From contig NZ_AUAZ01000004.1 of assembly GCF_000428985.1 (NCBI RefSeq), positions 62,001 through 126,000 of the forward strand: a stretch of DNA of 64,000 bases, read 5' to 3'. The DNA comes from Marinobacterium litorale DSM 23545. Its GTDB lineage: Bacteria > Pseudomonadota > Gammaproteobacteria > Pseudomonadales > Balneatricaceae. The position numbers were made by a program, and so were the translations under genes. A model generated the notes under the pieces. The model did no database searches. It was not told the DNA's origin and saw nothing but the letters and a program-made list of their open reading frames with translations. Every line of letters starts with the position of its first letter. Position 1 is the stretch's first letter. Positions 36,840-49,850 of the stretch are shown in pieces.

Positions 36840-37937
36840 ATGACTATGAAACGACGCAAATTCATCAGTGCAGCCCTGGCCTCTACTGCCGTTGGCGCCA
36901 CACTCGGCGCTCCAGCCATAGCGCGTGCCGCCGCTTCGAAAGAAACTTTCAACTTCAAAATGACCAACGCCTATCCGCCGGGGGCTCCGTTCTACGTACA
37001 GGGCCCGGGTAGCCCGATGGATTTCTGCGAGAAGGTCAAGGTCATGTCGGGTGGCCGGATGAATATTCAGCACTTCGCCGCTGGCGAACTGATTCCAGCG
37101 ATGGAAGGCTTCAACGCTGTTGCCTCCGGTACCGTTGAGATGAACGCCGCTAACGCTTACTTCTGGGCAGGCCAAATTCCGGCAGCCCAGTACTTCACCA
37201 CCGTACCTTTCGGCATGAGCACCCAGGGCATGAACGCCTGGCTGTATCACGGTGGTGGCCTGGAGCTGTGGCATGAGATCTATGCCGAACACGGTCTGAT
37301 CGCCTTCCCGATGGGTAACACCGGCGTACAGATGACCGGCTGGTTCCGTGACCCGCTGGAAAGCGTGGATGACCTCAAGGGTCTGAAGATGCGTATCCCG
37401 GGCCTTGCCGGCAAGGTTTACTCCGAGCTGGGTGTTAATCCGGTACTGCTGCCGGGTGGCGAAATCTTCCCCGCGCTAGAGCGTGGCGTTATCGACGCTG
37501 CCGAGTTCGTTGGTCCCTACCAGGATCGCCGCCTGGGGCTGCACAAAGCCGCCAAGTACTACTACACCACCGGCTGGGGTGAGCCCACCAACGTCACTGA
37601 ACTGCTGATCAACAAGAGCGCCTGGGACGGCCTGCCGAAAGACCAGCAGGAGATCATCAAGGCTGCGGCTGCGGCCTGTGTCACCGAGAGCTTCACCTGG
37701 TGTGAAGCGGTCAACGCCAATGCCATGACCGACCTGGTCGAAAACGAAGGCGTTATCGCCCAGCCGCTGCCGGGCTCCATCGTCAGCCGTCTGCAGGAAG
37801 TGACCGCCGACACCCTGGAAACCATGGCAGCCGCGGATCCGCTGACGGGCAAGGTGCACAAGTCGTTTATGGAGTTCCGCAAGAAGCATGCTTCCTGGGC
37901 TGCGCTCAGCGAAAAACCTGTTCTGAACCTGCTGTAA
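36840..37937 (+). CDS. dctP: TRAP transporter substrate-binding protein, TakP-like
   Basis: A 365-residue periplasmic receptor with a twin-arginine-like signal (KRRKFISAALAS, then LGAPAIARAAA). It resembles the 2-oxoacid-binding TakP subgroup: HYGGG-type YHGGGLELWHEIY, AFPMGNTGVQMTGWFR, LKGLKMRIPGLAGKVYSELGV (carboxylate-binding Arg) and GGEIFPALERGVIDAAEFVGPY. A monocarboxylate, probably a 2-oxoacid or an isostere of one, is the likely ligand. The ATG has AGGAG eight bases upstream. It is the first gene of the dctP-dctQ-dctM-TSUP-ggt-dehydrogenase series. Confidence 0.93.
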   Translation: MTMKRRKFISAALASTAVGATLGAPAIARAAASKETFNFKMTNAYPPGAPFYVQGPGSPMDFCEKVKVMSGGRMNIQHFAAGELIPAMEGFNAVASGTVEMNAANAYFWAGQIPAAQYFTTVPFGMSTQGMNAWLYHGGGLELWHEIYAEHGLIAFPMGNTGVQMTGWFRDPLESVDDLKGLKMRIPGLAGKVYSELGVNPVLLPGGEIFPALERGVIDAAEFVGPYQDRRLGLHKAAKYYYTTGWGEPTNVTELLINKSAWDGLPKDQQEIIKAAAAACVTESFTWCEAVNANAMTDLVENEGVIAQPLPGSIVSRLQEVTADTLETMAAADPLTGKVHKSFMEFRKKHASWAALSEKPVLNLL

Positions 37938-37946
37938 TGGTACCGC

Positions 37947-38501
37947 ATGAAAACCGCGATTAACGCCATAGAGTGGTTGGTCGAAGCAATGGGGGGGCTG
38001 GCACGATTAGTCGTGCTGGCCCTGGTCCTGCTGGTCGCCACCGACGTCATTCTGCGCTACCTGTTTTCCATCGGCCCCGTGGCCCTGCAGGAGCTGGAGT
38101 GGCACCTGATCTCGCCGATCGCCCTGATCGGCCTCTCCTACACCATGAAGCACCGCGCCGATGTGCGCGTGGATTTTCTTTACGAACGCTTTAACTGGCG
38201 TCTGAAAGCCTTCGTTGACCTGTCTGCCGCATTACTGACACTGGCCGTGGCGGTGATTATCACCTACCTGTCGCTGGCTTATGTGCAGCAGTCGTTCCGG
38301 ATGGGCGAAGGCTCTCCCGATCCAGGTGGTCTGCCTATGCGCTATCTGCTCAAGGCCTTTATTCCGCTGGGCTTCGGCCTGCTATCCCTGCAGGGGCTGG
38401 CGGAAAGCCTGCGCTCACTGCTGGTGCTGTGCGGCAAACTGCCGCCTGACACATCGAACGAAACGACTGATCAAACAACTACTGCCGAGGAGGTCGCATG
38501 A
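37947..38501 (+). CDS. dctQ: TRAP transporter small permease (DctQ)
   Basis: A 184-residue membrane protein with four hydrophobic segments (about 15-35, 50-70, 90-115, 130-155) and the DctQ feature LQELEWHLISPIALIGLSYTM followed by HRADVRVDFLYERF. It pairs with DctM to form the permease. It starts nine bases past dctP and overlaps dctM by four. Confidence 0.93.
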   Translation: MKTAINAIEWLVEAMGGLARLVVLALVLLVATDVILRYLFSIGPVALQELEWHLISPIALIGLSYTMKHRADVRVDFLYERFNWRLKAFVDLSAALLTLAVAVIITYLSLAYVQQSFRMGEGSPDPGGLPMRYLLKAFIPLGFGLLSLQGLAESLRSLLVLCGKLPPDTSNETTDQTTTAEEVA

Positions 38502-39823
38502 GCGGTAACGAGTGGCTGATCATCGGTATGATCGGCGGTTTCCTCGGCCTGATGGTGATCGGTATTCCGGTGGCGATCTCTCTGGCAGTGTCCGGCTTTG
38601 TGGCCGGCTATCTCGGTTTCGGGCCGATGCTGTTCAACCTGATGCCTGCACGCCTTTACGGCGTTGTGACCAACTACACCCTGATGGCGGTGCCACTGTT
38701 CGTGTTTATGGGCGTGATGCTGGAGAAATCCAGGGTGGCCGAGAACATGCTGGAAACCATCGGCAAGGCCATGGGCGGCGTGAACGGCGGCATGGGCCTG
38801 GCGATCATCCTGGTTGGCGTATTGATGGGTGCCTCCACTGGTATTGTTGGTGCTACCGTCGTGACCGTAGGCCTGCTGACCCTGCCATCACTGCTGCGTC
38901 GCGGCTACGCACCCAGCGTTGCCTGTGGCACCATCTGCGCCTCAGGTACACTGGGGCAGATCATTCCGCCGAGCCTGGTGCTTATCCTGCTTTCCGATAT
39001 CGTCGGTGAGTCGGTGGGCACCCTGTTTGCGGCCGCTTTTGTACCGGGGCTGGTGCTGGCCCTGATCTACGTGGCCTACCTGCTGATTCTCGGCAAGATC
39101 AAGCCGGAGTGGATGCCTGCGATCCCGGCGGAAGAGCGTGCCGAAGTCACCGGCAAGCAGCTCGCCAAGGATCTGCTGCGCGATGTCTGCCCGCCGCTGT
39201 TCCTGGTAGTTGCCGTACTCGGTTCCATCGTCGGCGGTATCGCTGCTCCGACCGAAGCCGCCTCCATGGGCGCACTGGGTGCGCTGGCGATCGCCCTGGC
39301 GTTCAAGCGCCTGAACTGGACACTGGTCAAGGAAGCGCTGCATGGTACCCTGACCATCTCCGCCATGGTGTTCTTTATCCTGCTGTGCGCTCAGCCGTTC
39401 TCGCTGGCGTTCCGCGGGCTGGGTGGCGACCAGATGGTTCACCACATGTTCGAGATGCTGCCGGGCGGCGAACTGGGTGCACTGCTGTTCCTGATGGCGC
39501 TGCTGTTTGTTCTCGGTTTCTTCCTGGAATGGATCGAGATCTCCTATATCGCACTGCCCATGTTCCTGCCGGTGTTTATGAACTACGGCACCGACATGGT
39601 GTGGCTGTCGATTCTGGTAGCGATGAACCTGCAGATGTCCTTCCTGACACCGCCCTTTGGCTGGGCGCTTTTCTTCCTGAAAGGCGTAGCACCACCGGGG
39701 GTGACAACGCGGGATATCTACGTGGGTGCGCTGCCGTTTGTATTGCTTCAATTCGCTGCCGTGGTGGTGCTGTTCCAGTTCCCCTCACTGGTCACCTGGC
39801 TGCCTGAAGCGATCGGTTGGTAA
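38498..39823 (+). CDS. dctM: TRAP transporter large permease (DctM)
   Basis: A 441-residue ion-transporter-superfamily permease with about 12 membrane segments. Typical DctM stretches are TLMAVPLFVFMGVMLEKS, GASTGIVGATVVTVGLLTLP, ICASGTLGQIIPPSLVLILL and LTPPFGWALFFLKGVAPPGV. It couples sodium entry to substrate uptake from DctP. Its ATG overlaps the dctQ stop. Confidence 0.95.
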   Translation: MSGNEWLIIGMIGGFLGLMVIGIPVAISLAVSGFVAGYLGFGPMLFNLMPARLYGVVTNYTLMAVPLFVFMGVMLEKSRVAENMLETIGKAMGGVNGGMGLAIILVGVLMGASTGIVGATVVTVGLLTLPSLLRRGYAPSVACGTICASGTLGQIIPPSLVLILLSDIVGESVGTLFAAAFVPGLVLALIYVAYLLILGKIKPEWMPAIPAEERAEVTGKQLAKDLLRDVCPPLFLVVAVLGSIVGGIAAPTEAASMGALGALAIALAFKRLNWTLVKEALHGTLTISAMVFFILLCAQPFSLAFRGLGGDQMVHHMFEMLPGGELGALLFLMALLFVLGFFLEWIEISYIALPMFLPVFMNYGTDMVWLSILVAMNLQMSFLTPPFGWALFFLKGVAPPGVTTRDIYVGALPFVLLQFAAVVVLFQFPSLVTWLPEAIGW

Positions 39824-39852
39824 AACCCTTATAACAATCTAAGGACACGTTT

Positions 39853-40692
39853 ATGGATATACTCTCGGATTATTCGACAACCTGGCTGATCGGCCTGGCT
39901 GTCGCTCTGGTCGTAACCGGTGTGATCGCAGGCCTGATGGCGGGGCTGCTCGGCGTGGGCGGCGGCATCGTTATCGTGCCGGTGCTCTACCACCTGTTTA
40001 CCCTGCTCGGCATCGATGAAGCGGTGCGTATGCATGTGGCGGTGGGCACCTCACTGGCGACCATCATCCCCACCTCGATCATGTCGTCGCGGGCACACTT
40101 CAAGAAGGGCAGCCTGAACCCGGACCTGCTGAAGCAGCTGGTACCGGGCGTGATCATCGGTGTCATCATCGGCGCCGTGGCCAGCGGCTACTTCAGTGGC
40201 AAGGTGCTGACCGCTATCTTTGCCACCATTGCCCTGCTGGTCGCGCTGAACATGGCGTTCAAGAAAGATGGCTTCAATCTGGCCGACGAACTGCCCGGTA
40301 CCCTGGGCACCGGCGTGATCGGTACCTTCATTGGCGGTATATCCACCCTGATGGGCATCGGCGGCGGCACTCTCAGCGTGCCGATCCTGAGCGCGTTCAA
40401 AACCCCGATGCATACAGCCGTCGGCACAGGTGCAGCCCTGGGTCTGGTGATCAGTCTGCCCGGCGCCATCGGCTTTCTGATCAACGGTATCGGCGTCGAC
40501 GCGCGCCCGCCGCTGTCGATCGGTTACGTTAACCTGATCGGCTTGTTCCTGATCATCCCGGCTACCATGAAGATGGCCCCGGTCGGTGCGAAGATCGCCC
40601 ACGCGATCAACGCCAAACTGCTGCGCCAGCTGTTCGCCCTGTTCCTGGCGATCACCTCGCTGCGCATGTTTTACGGCCTGTTCACTGGTTAA
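39853..40692 (+). CDS. TSUP (TauE/SafE) family permease
   Basis: A 279-residue membrane protein with eight or so helices and the two-fold TSUP pattern: GLMAGLLGVGGGIVIVPVLYH in the first half and GGISTLMGIGGGTLSVPILSAF in the second. Known relatives export sulfite, sulfoacetate or other small organic anions, or take up carboxylates. Its place directly after a TRAP transporter and before a hydrolase suggests it moves a substrate or product of the same pathway. About 30 bp separate it from dctM. Confidence 0.92.
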   Translation: MDILSDYSTTWLIGLAVALVVTGVIAGLMAGLLGVGGGIVIVPVLYHLFTLLGIDEAVRMHVAVGTSLATIIPTSIMSSRAHFKKGSLNPDLLKQLVPGVIIGVIIGAVASGYFSGKVLTAIFATIALLVALNMAFKKDGFNLADELPGTLGTGVIGTFIGGISTLMGIGGGTLSVPILSAFKTPMHTAVGTGAALGLVISLPGAIGFLINGIGVDARPPLSIGYVNLIGLFLIIPATMKMAPVGAKIAHAINAKLLRQLFALFLAITSLRMFYGLFTG

Positions 40693-40747
40693 AGAGCCTT
40701 CAGCGAGGAGCAGACAAAAAGCCCTCAGCCAATAACGGAGAACAACA

Positions 40748-42334
40748 ATGCTGAAAACGGTTTATTCAACCCGGGGTATGATGGTTGCCCCCCATCACCT
40801 GGCTGCCCAGGCGGGCCGTGATGTGCTGGCCGAAGGCGGTAACGCCGTCGAGGCGATGGTTGCTGCGGCATCCACCATCGCCGTGGTCTACCCGCACATG
40901 AACTCCATCGGCGGCGACGGTTTCTGGCTAATCCATGAACCGGGCAAGGCGCCGGTGGCGATCGACGCCTGCGGCCGCGCGGCGAAAAAAGCGGACCGCA
41001 ACTTCTACGCAGGACTGGATGCAATCCCCAGCCGCGGCGCCACCGCAGCCCTCACCAGCGCCGGCACCATCGGTGGCTGGGCTGAAGCGTTAAAAGTCGC
41101 TGCAGGCTGGGGCGGCTCACTGCCGCTGAGCCGCCTGCTGGAAAGCGCGATCAGCCACGCCCGCAACGGCATCGTGGTTACCGAAAGTCAGTCGGCGCTG
41201 ACCGCATCCAAGTTGGATCAACTGCAGAGTGTTCCCGGTTTCACCGACACTTTCATGCTGAATGGCCAGGTACCCGATGTGGGCGCCCTGATGACCCAGA
41301 GCAAACTGGCCAATACGCTGGAGCAGCTGGCCCGTGCCGGCCTCGATGACTTCTATCGCGGCGAGCTGGGCCGCGCCATGGGCGAAGAGCTGGAACGCCT
41401 GGGCAGCCCGCTGACCGCGGACGATCTGGCCGACTACAGCGCCAGCCAGGTAAAACCGCTGGAAGTCGCCGTCAACGGCGCCAAGATCTACAATCTGCCG
41501 CCGCCTACCCAGGGCCTGGCGTCGCTGATGATCCTGGGGATTTTCGACAAGCTCGGCATCACCGAAGCGGAAGGTTTTGCCCATCTGCACGGCCTGATCG
41601 AATCCACCAAACGCGCCTTCCGCGTGCGTGACACCAACGTCACCGACCCGGACCGTCTGCCGGCAGGGCCGCAGTCATTCCTGGATCCTGCGGTGCTGCA
41701 GAAGCTGGCCGACGAGATCGACCCGGAGAAAGCCCTGCCCTGGCCTGACCCGGCCAGCCCGGGCGATACCATCTGGATGGGCTGCATCGACAGCGAAGGT
41801 CGTGCGGTGAGTTTTATTCAGAGCATCTACTGGGAGTTCGGCTCCGGCATCGTGCTCGACAGCACCGGCGTCAACTGGCAGAACCGCGGTATCAGCTTCT
41901 CGCTTGATCCCAAGGCACTGCAAGCGCTGGAACCCGGCCGCAAGCCGTTCCACACCCTGAACCCGGCCCTGGCCCGTTTCGACGACGGCCGCGTGATGAG
42001 CTACGGCACCATGGGTGGCGAAGGTCAGCCACAGACACAGGCGGCGGTGTTCAGCCGCTATGCCATGCTCGGCCTGCCACTGCAGCAGGCGGTCACCGCG
42101 CCGCGCTGGCTGCTCGGACGTACCTGGGGTGATACCAGCACCACGCTGAAGCTGGAAAGCCGGTTCGACCCGACACTGGTGCAACAGTTGCGTGACGCAG
42201 GCCACGAAGTGGAGATGCTGGACGAGGCGTTCAGCGATACCATGGGCCATGCCGGTGCACTGGCCCGACGCCCCGACGGGGTGCTGGAGGGCGCCGCGGA
42301 TCCGCGCAGTGACGGTTGTGTCGCGGCCCTTTAA
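40748..42334 (+). CDS. Gamma-glutamyltransferase-family amidohydrolase (HpxW-like)
   Basis: A 528-residue Ntn-hydrolase proenzyme of the Ggt family. Self-cleavage is expected before Thr341 in SPGDTIWMGCIDSEGRAVSF, aligning with catalytic Thr391 of E. coli Ggt. There is no signal peptide, so the enzyme is cytoplasmic, unlike Ggt proper. The N-terminal pattern VVYPHMNSIGGDGFWLIHEPG and YGTMGGEGQPQTQA are, as I recall, shared with oxamate amidohydrolase HpxW and related cytoplasmic enzymes rather than glutathione hydrolases. The substrate is therefore more likely a small amide than glutathione, but this is inferred. It follows the TSUP gene by 55 bp. Confidence 0.9.
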   Translation: MLKTVYSTRGMMVAPHHLAAQAGRDVLAEGGNAVEAMVAAASTIAVVYPHMNSIGGDGFWLIHEPGKAPVAIDACGRAAKKADRNFYAGLDAIPSRGATAALTSAGTIGGWAEALKVAAGWGGSLPLSRLLESAISHARNGIVVTESQSALTASKLDQLQSVPGFTDTFMLNGQVPDVGALMTQSKLANTLEQLARAGLDDFYRGELGRAMGEELERLGSPLTADDLADYSASQVKPLEVAVNGAKIYNLPPPTQGLASLMILGIFDKLGITEAEGFAHLHGLIESTKRAFRVRDTNVTDPDRLPAGPQSFLDPAVLQKLADEIDPEKALPWPDPASPGDTIWMGCIDSEGRAVSFIQSIYWEFGSGIVLDSTGVNWQNRGISFSLDPKALQALEPGRKPFHTLNPALARFDDGRVMSYGTMGGEGQPQTQAAVFSRYAMLGLPLQQAVTAPRWLLGRTWGDTSTTLKLESRFDPTLVQQLRDAGHEVEMLDEAFSDTMGHAGALARRPDGVLEGAADPRSDGCVAAL

Positions 42335-42375
42335 ATGAACGGGTAGACCGATAGCCCAAGAACAAGGAGTACTGA

Positions 42376-43254
42376 ATGCACACCCCGAAACTCGGCTTTA
42401 TCGGAATGGGCCTGATGGGTATTCCCATGAGCAGACGGCTGATGCAGGCAGGCTATTCGGTCTGCGTTTGGAATCGCACTCCCGACAAATGCGAGCCACT
42501 CAGGCAGCAGGGAGCTCAGGTAGCCAGCTCTATTGCCGAGCTGCTCGCCAGCTGCGACATCCTGTTCACCTGCGTCTCCGACTCAGCAGCGATGGAGGAG
42601 CTTGTTCTGGGCTCTGAGGGTATTGCCACGCACGGACAGAACGGGCAGATCCTGATCGACTGCTCCAGCATCGCTCCCGATACCACGCGCAGCCTGGCTG
42701 ATGACATTGCCCGGCGCTGCGGTATGCACTGGGTTGATGCGCCGGTCTCCGGCGGGGTCGCGGGCGCCGAGCAAGGCACCCTGGCCATTATGGCCGGTGG
42801 TGATGAGAAAATCGTCGATCACGTGCGCCCGGTACTCGCCCCTCTCTCTCAACGGGTCACCTACATGGGACCGGTCGGCTCCGGGCAGGTCACCAAAATC
42901 TGCAACCAGATGCTGGTTTCCTGCAATGTACTGGTGATGGCCGAAGTGTTCGCCCTGGGCGAGAAGGCGGGTATCGATACCGAACGGTTGCCCGAAGCGC
43001 TCAGCGGCGGGTTTGCCGACTCGATCCCGCTGCAACTGACGGGCCCCCGGATGGCCAACAAAGCGTTCGATGAGATCAAGTGGCACGTAAAAACCCTGCT
43101 AAAAGACCTGGACATGGCTGGTGATCTGGCGAGGGCCATGGGGAGCGCCACGCCGATGGCGGGCCTGGGCGCTGAGCTGATGCGCCAGCACGGCTGCCGT
43201 GGTTATCTGGAGCAAGACCCGGCAACGCTTATAAAACTGTTTCAGGACAATTAA
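42376..43254 (+). CDS. NAD(P)-dependent beta-hydroxyacid dehydrogenase
   Basis: A 292-residue member of the 3-hydroxyisobutyrate / tartronate semialdehyde reductase family. The Rossmann motif is GFIGMGLMGIPM (7-18), the substrate-binding loop DAPVSGGVAGAEQGT (121-135) and the catalytic lysine K174 in GSGQVTKICNQML. Family members act on 3-hydroxyisobutyrate, tartronate semialdehyde, succinic semialdehyde or sulfolactaldehyde; the sequence alone does not choose. It is the last gene of the putative sigma-54 operon, 41 bp after the Ggt-like gene. Confidence 0.92.
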   Translation: MHTPKLGFIGMGLMGIPMSRRLMQAGYSVCVWNRTPDKCEPLRQQGAQVASSIAELLASCDILFTCVSDSAAMEELVLGSEGIATHGQNGQILIDCSSIAPDTTRSLADDIARRCGMHWVDAPVSGGVAGAEQGTLAIMAGGDEKIVDHVRPVLAPLSQRVTYMGPVGSGQVTKICNQMLVSCNVLVMAEVFALGEKAGIDTERLPEALSGGFADSIPLQLTGPRMANKAFDEIKWHVKTLLKDLDMAGDLARAMGSATPMAGLGAELMRQHGCRGYLEQDPATLIKLFQDN

Positions 43255-43359
43255 ACGGGTATTACCGCGTTACCGGTCGTCATCGACCTTATTTGCGCCG
43301 CGCTTAAACGTTGTATAGTACTTGCTTCGCATTATCTTGAGTGGAAGTAACGCGCAGGC

Positions 43360-44781
43360 ATGACAAACGGCGAGGTATATACAAACCGACTCAGGCAATC
43401 AGTCCGGGCCTACAAGGGACTCCTGGAGTTCGCTTTCGCACTGATACCCGCCGTGGCCGTCGGTTATATTTTTCTGTTCACTGATGACAACGCGGTGTTC
43501 AGAGACTACCTGGCGCATGAGCTGGCAATTGGGCTGGCGGTTATCTTAAGCGGATTTATCGCCCTCATTACTTGGCGTTGCCACCTGGCATCAAGAGAAC
43601 CGTTTTTACGTTGGCTGGCACTGGGCTTCGCCGGTTTCACACTGGTGTACCTGCCTCATGGAGTCCTGACACGTTCTGCCGACCACAACATTTGGCTCTT
43701 TCTACTCTATGGTCCGGCCGCTCGATTGACGATGATGGCCTGCTTGACCATCGGGCTTCTCAATATGGGCCGCCCGGTGACACCCGCCAACCCGGCGCAA
43801 GATCGCCGCTTCTGGATGACCGGTCTGGTTACATTTTTTGTTATCGACATCGCCGTGGGACTGCTGGCCAGCTTCCCCATGGGCGGAGAACCCTGGGTTC
43901 GAATTAGCCTGGAGAGTGGCGCACTGGCGCTGATGCTGGTATCAGTAGGCATCTTGCTATGGAAACAGCCAGGCTCGCCCCTTCTACGAATTTTTCTGAT
44001 CTCCCTGCTCGTATTTGCCCAGTCATCAGTGGCATTCATGCTGCTGGCCAAAGCCTGGGATCACCAGTGGTGGCTGGCCCATACGATTTTTGCTGCCGGT
44101 TTTCTGCTCCTCAGCTACGGCGTGGTACAAGCCTACCTGACCAGCGGTTCCTTCGTCGCTGTTTACAGTACCGAGGAGATGGTCAATCAGCTTCGTCAGG
44201 AAAAGGACCGGGCCGAAGATGCCTTGAGCCGCCTAGAGGCCGCAAACAGCAAGCTACACAAGCTGGCTACCACCGATGCACTGACCGGGCTGGGCAACCG
44301 ACGTCACTTTACCGACCAGGCAGAGCGCATGCTGCAACGCACGCGCCTGGACAGGTTACCCTGTGCACTGTTGATGCTCGACCTGGACCACTTCAAAACC
44401 ATAAATGACACCTACGGCCACGCGACGGGCGACCTGATGCTCAATCACTTCACCGCCCTGTTATCCGAAACACTGAGGCCCGAGGACCTCTGTGGCCGCT
44501 TTGGCGGCGAAGAGTTCATGGTGCTACTGCCCAACTGCTTGCCCAGTGACGCCCGGGTCGTCGCCGAGCGTATCCGGACAAAGCTGGAAAGTACGCCCCT
44601 GATCCGGGGCGGGGAAACAGCCCTGTCAATCACCACCAGTATCGGCATCGCCCATTCCGGCACAGACGGCGATACACTCGACGCCTTGCTAAAGCGGGCT
44701 GACGCACGTCTCTATGCAGCCAAAGCCTTGGGACGTAACTGCGTACTGGATCAAGACAGCGCCATCGCGGACGCAACCTGA
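43360..44781 (+). CDS. Membrane diguanylate cyclase
   Basis: A 473-residue protein with seven or eight N-terminal membrane helices (about 20-260), a short coiled coil (EEMVNQLRQEKDRAEDALSR) and a C-terminal GGDEF domain. The active site is GGEEF in CGRFGGEEFMVLLP, and an RxxD inhibitory site (RPED) lies five residues before it, so the cyclase should be active and product-inhibited. The membrane part is not one I can name (MASE- or 7TM-like). It is transcribed alone, convergent with dapB. Confidence 0.9.
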   Translation: MTNGEVYTNRLRQSVRAYKGLLEFAFALIPAVAVGYIFLFTDDNAVFRDYLAHELAIGLAVILSGFIALITWRCHLASREPFLRWLALGFAGFTLVYLPHGVLTRSADHNIWLFLLYGPAARLTMMACLTIGLLNMGRPVTPANPAQDRRFWMTGLVTFFVIDIAVGLLASFPMGGEPWVRISLESGALALMLVSVGILLWKQPGSPLLRIFLISLLVFAQSSVAFMLLAKAWDHQWWLAHTIFAAGFLLLSYGVVQAYLTSGSFVAVYSTEEMVNQLRQEKDRAEDALSRLEAANSKLHKLATTDALTGLGNRRHFTDQAERMLQRTRLDRLPCALLMLDLDHFKTINDTYGHATGDLMLNHFTALLSETLRPEDLCGRFGGEEFMVLLPNCLPSDARVVAERIRTKLESTPLIRGGETALSITTSIGIAHSGTDGDTLDALLKRADARLYAAKALGRNCVLDQDSAIADAT

Positions 44782-44803
44782 AGTAGGTCCACCTCCGGGC
44801 AAT

Positions 44804-44826
44804 AAAAAGCCCGCACAATGGCGGGC
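44804..44826 (-). terminator. Terminator of dapB
   Basis: Arms GCCCGC (44809-44814) and GCGGGC (44821-44826) around a six-base loop; on the minus strand a run of five U follows. It lies 38 bp past the dapB stop and may also serve the convergent cyclase gene. Confidence 0.8.
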
Positions 44827-44863
44827 AGAAAAGGGAACAACATACAACGGTAACACCTGCGCA

Positions 44864-46527
<1,664 letters not shown>

Positions 46528-46561
46528 ACTTACTCCCTCGCGTCGAAGACTCGCCATGGGA

Positions 46562-47701
46562 TCAGGTCATATCCTCGAAGAACTTTTTCACCGAGTCGAA
46601 GAAGCCGTGTTTTTTCGGGCTGTGCTTGTGATTGCCCTCATCCATCGCCTCCTCAAACTCCTTGAGCAGATCCTTCTGGCGGCTGTTCAGGTTGACCGGT
46701 GTTTCCACCATGACTTTCACCATCAGATCACCGGTGCTACCGCCGCGAACCGGGGTGATCCCCTTGCCACGGAGCCGGAACAGCTTACCGGTCTGAGTCT
46801 CTGCCGGAATCTTCAGTTTAACGCGTCCGTCCAGGGTCGGCACGTCAAGCTCGCCACCGAGTGCGGCATCGACAAAGCTGATCGGCACTTCACAGTACAG
46901 ATGCTTGCCATCACGCTCGAAAATCGGGTGCTTGAGTACGTTAACCTGCACATACAGATCGCCCGCCGGACCGCCATGGGTGCCGGCCTCGCCCTCGCCG
47001 GAGAGACGAATGCGGTCGCCGGTATCGACCCCGGCCGGGATCTTGACCTGCAGCGTTTTGGTTTCCTCGACACGACCGTGGCCATGGCACTTGTTGCACG
47101 GGTCGGAGATCACCTTGCCCTCACCACGACAGGTCGGGCAGGTCTGCTGAACCGAGAAGAAGCCCTGCTGCATGCGCACCTGGCCGATACCCCCACAGGT
47201 ACCACAGGTACGGGCGCTGGTTCCGGGCTTCGCGCCGGAGCCGTCGCAGGTATCACAGGGTACAAGCGTGGGGACTTTCAGTGTTTTCTCACAACCGCGG
47301 ACCGCCTCTTCCAGGCCCAGGTCCAGGTTATACCGTAAGTCAGCGCCGCGCTGGACACTGGAGCGCCGACGGCCACCGCCGCCACCCCCGAAAATATCCC
47401 CGAACACATCGCCGAATATATCGGAGAAATCGCCTCCGCCGCCGAAGCCGCCACCACCGAAACCGCCACCCTGACCATCGACACCGGCATGGCCGAACTG
47501 GTCATAGGCGGCACGCTTCTGCGTGTCGGAAAGCACTTCGTAGGCTTCGCTGAGCTCTTTGAATTTGTCCTCGGCCTCTTTATCGCCCGGATTGCGGTCC
47601 GGATGATATTTCATCGCCAATCGGCGGTAGGCCTTCTTAATATCCCGATCGGACGCATCGCGTGGCACGTCCAGTATTTCGTAATAGTCCTGTTTCGACA
47701 T
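46562..47701 (-). CDS. dnaJ: Co-chaperone DnaJ
   Basis: A 379-residue Hsp40. The J domain contains the HPD triad ([15 protein letters not shown]), then comes a Gly/Phe-rich region ([20 protein letters not shown]), four zinc repeats ([32 protein letters not shown]) and two client-binding barrels. It stimulates DnaK ATP hydrolysis and delivers substrates. It follows dnaK by 116 bp, a gap that contains a strong hairpin without a U-run. Confidence 0.98.
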   Translation of the reverse strand: MSKQDYYEILDVPRDASDRDIKKAYRRLAMKYHPDRNPGDKEAEDKFKELSEAYEVLSDTQKRAAYDQFGHAGVDGQGGGFGGGGFGGGGDFSDIFGDVFGDIFGGGGGGRRRSSVQRGADLRYNLDLGLEEAVRGCEKTLKVPTLVPCDTCDGSGAKPGTSARTCGTCGGIGQVRMQQGFFSVQQTCPTCRGEGKVISDPCNKCHGHGRVEETKTLQVKIPAGVDTGDRIRLSGEGEAGTHGGPAGDLYVQVNVLKHPIFERDGKHLYCEVPISFVDAALGGELDVPTLDGRVKLKIPAETQTGKLFRLRGKGITPVRGGSTGDLMVKVMVETPVNLNSRQKDLLKEFEEAMDEGNHKHSPKKHGFFDSVKKFFEDMT

Positions 47702-47748
47702 GATCCGAATCTGGTCTGGTCAGATGACTCCGCGGGAGCCGGACACGA

Positions 47749-47782
47749 CAACGCGGGTCAGGGGAACCCCGAACCCGCGTTG
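47749..47782 (-). promoter_or_regulatory. Strong intercistronic hairpin between dnaK and dnaJ
   Basis: Arms CAACGCGGGT (47749-47758) and ACCCGCGTTG (47773-47782) enclose an inner GGGG-AA-CCCC stem. There is no U-run on the minus strand, so it is more likely an mRNA stability or partial-attenuation element setting the dnaK:dnaJ ratio than a terminator. Confidence 0.6.
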
Positions 47783-47817
47783 CCACTCTTTTGCTGCCTG
47801 TAAAGGGTAGCGAACGC

Positions 47818-49737
<1,920 letters not shown>

Positions 49738-49806
49738 TGTTTACTCCACTGTATTCTTTACCTTTCCCGGCTGCGCGGGATCGGGTGTTTCAATTCTGTT
49801 GATCTC

Positions 49807-49835
49807 TATATGGGTATGGCTGAATGCTTTTCAAG
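49807..49835 (-). promoter_or_regulatory. Sigma-32 heat-shock promoter of dnaK
   Basis: On the minus strand CTTGAAA (49829-49835) is followed after 14 bases by CCCATATA (49807-49814), close to the RpoH consensus CTTGAAA-N11-16-CCCCATNTA. It lies 70 bp before the dnaK start. Confidence 0.85.
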
Positions 49836-49850
49836 CCACCCACCCGCTTT

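Noticed and set aside
40748-42334. Periplasmic glutathione hydrolase Ggt
   Set aside because: No signal peptide is present and several family stretches resemble cytoplasmic HpxW-like amidohydrolases more than Ggt, although the catalytic Thr is shared.
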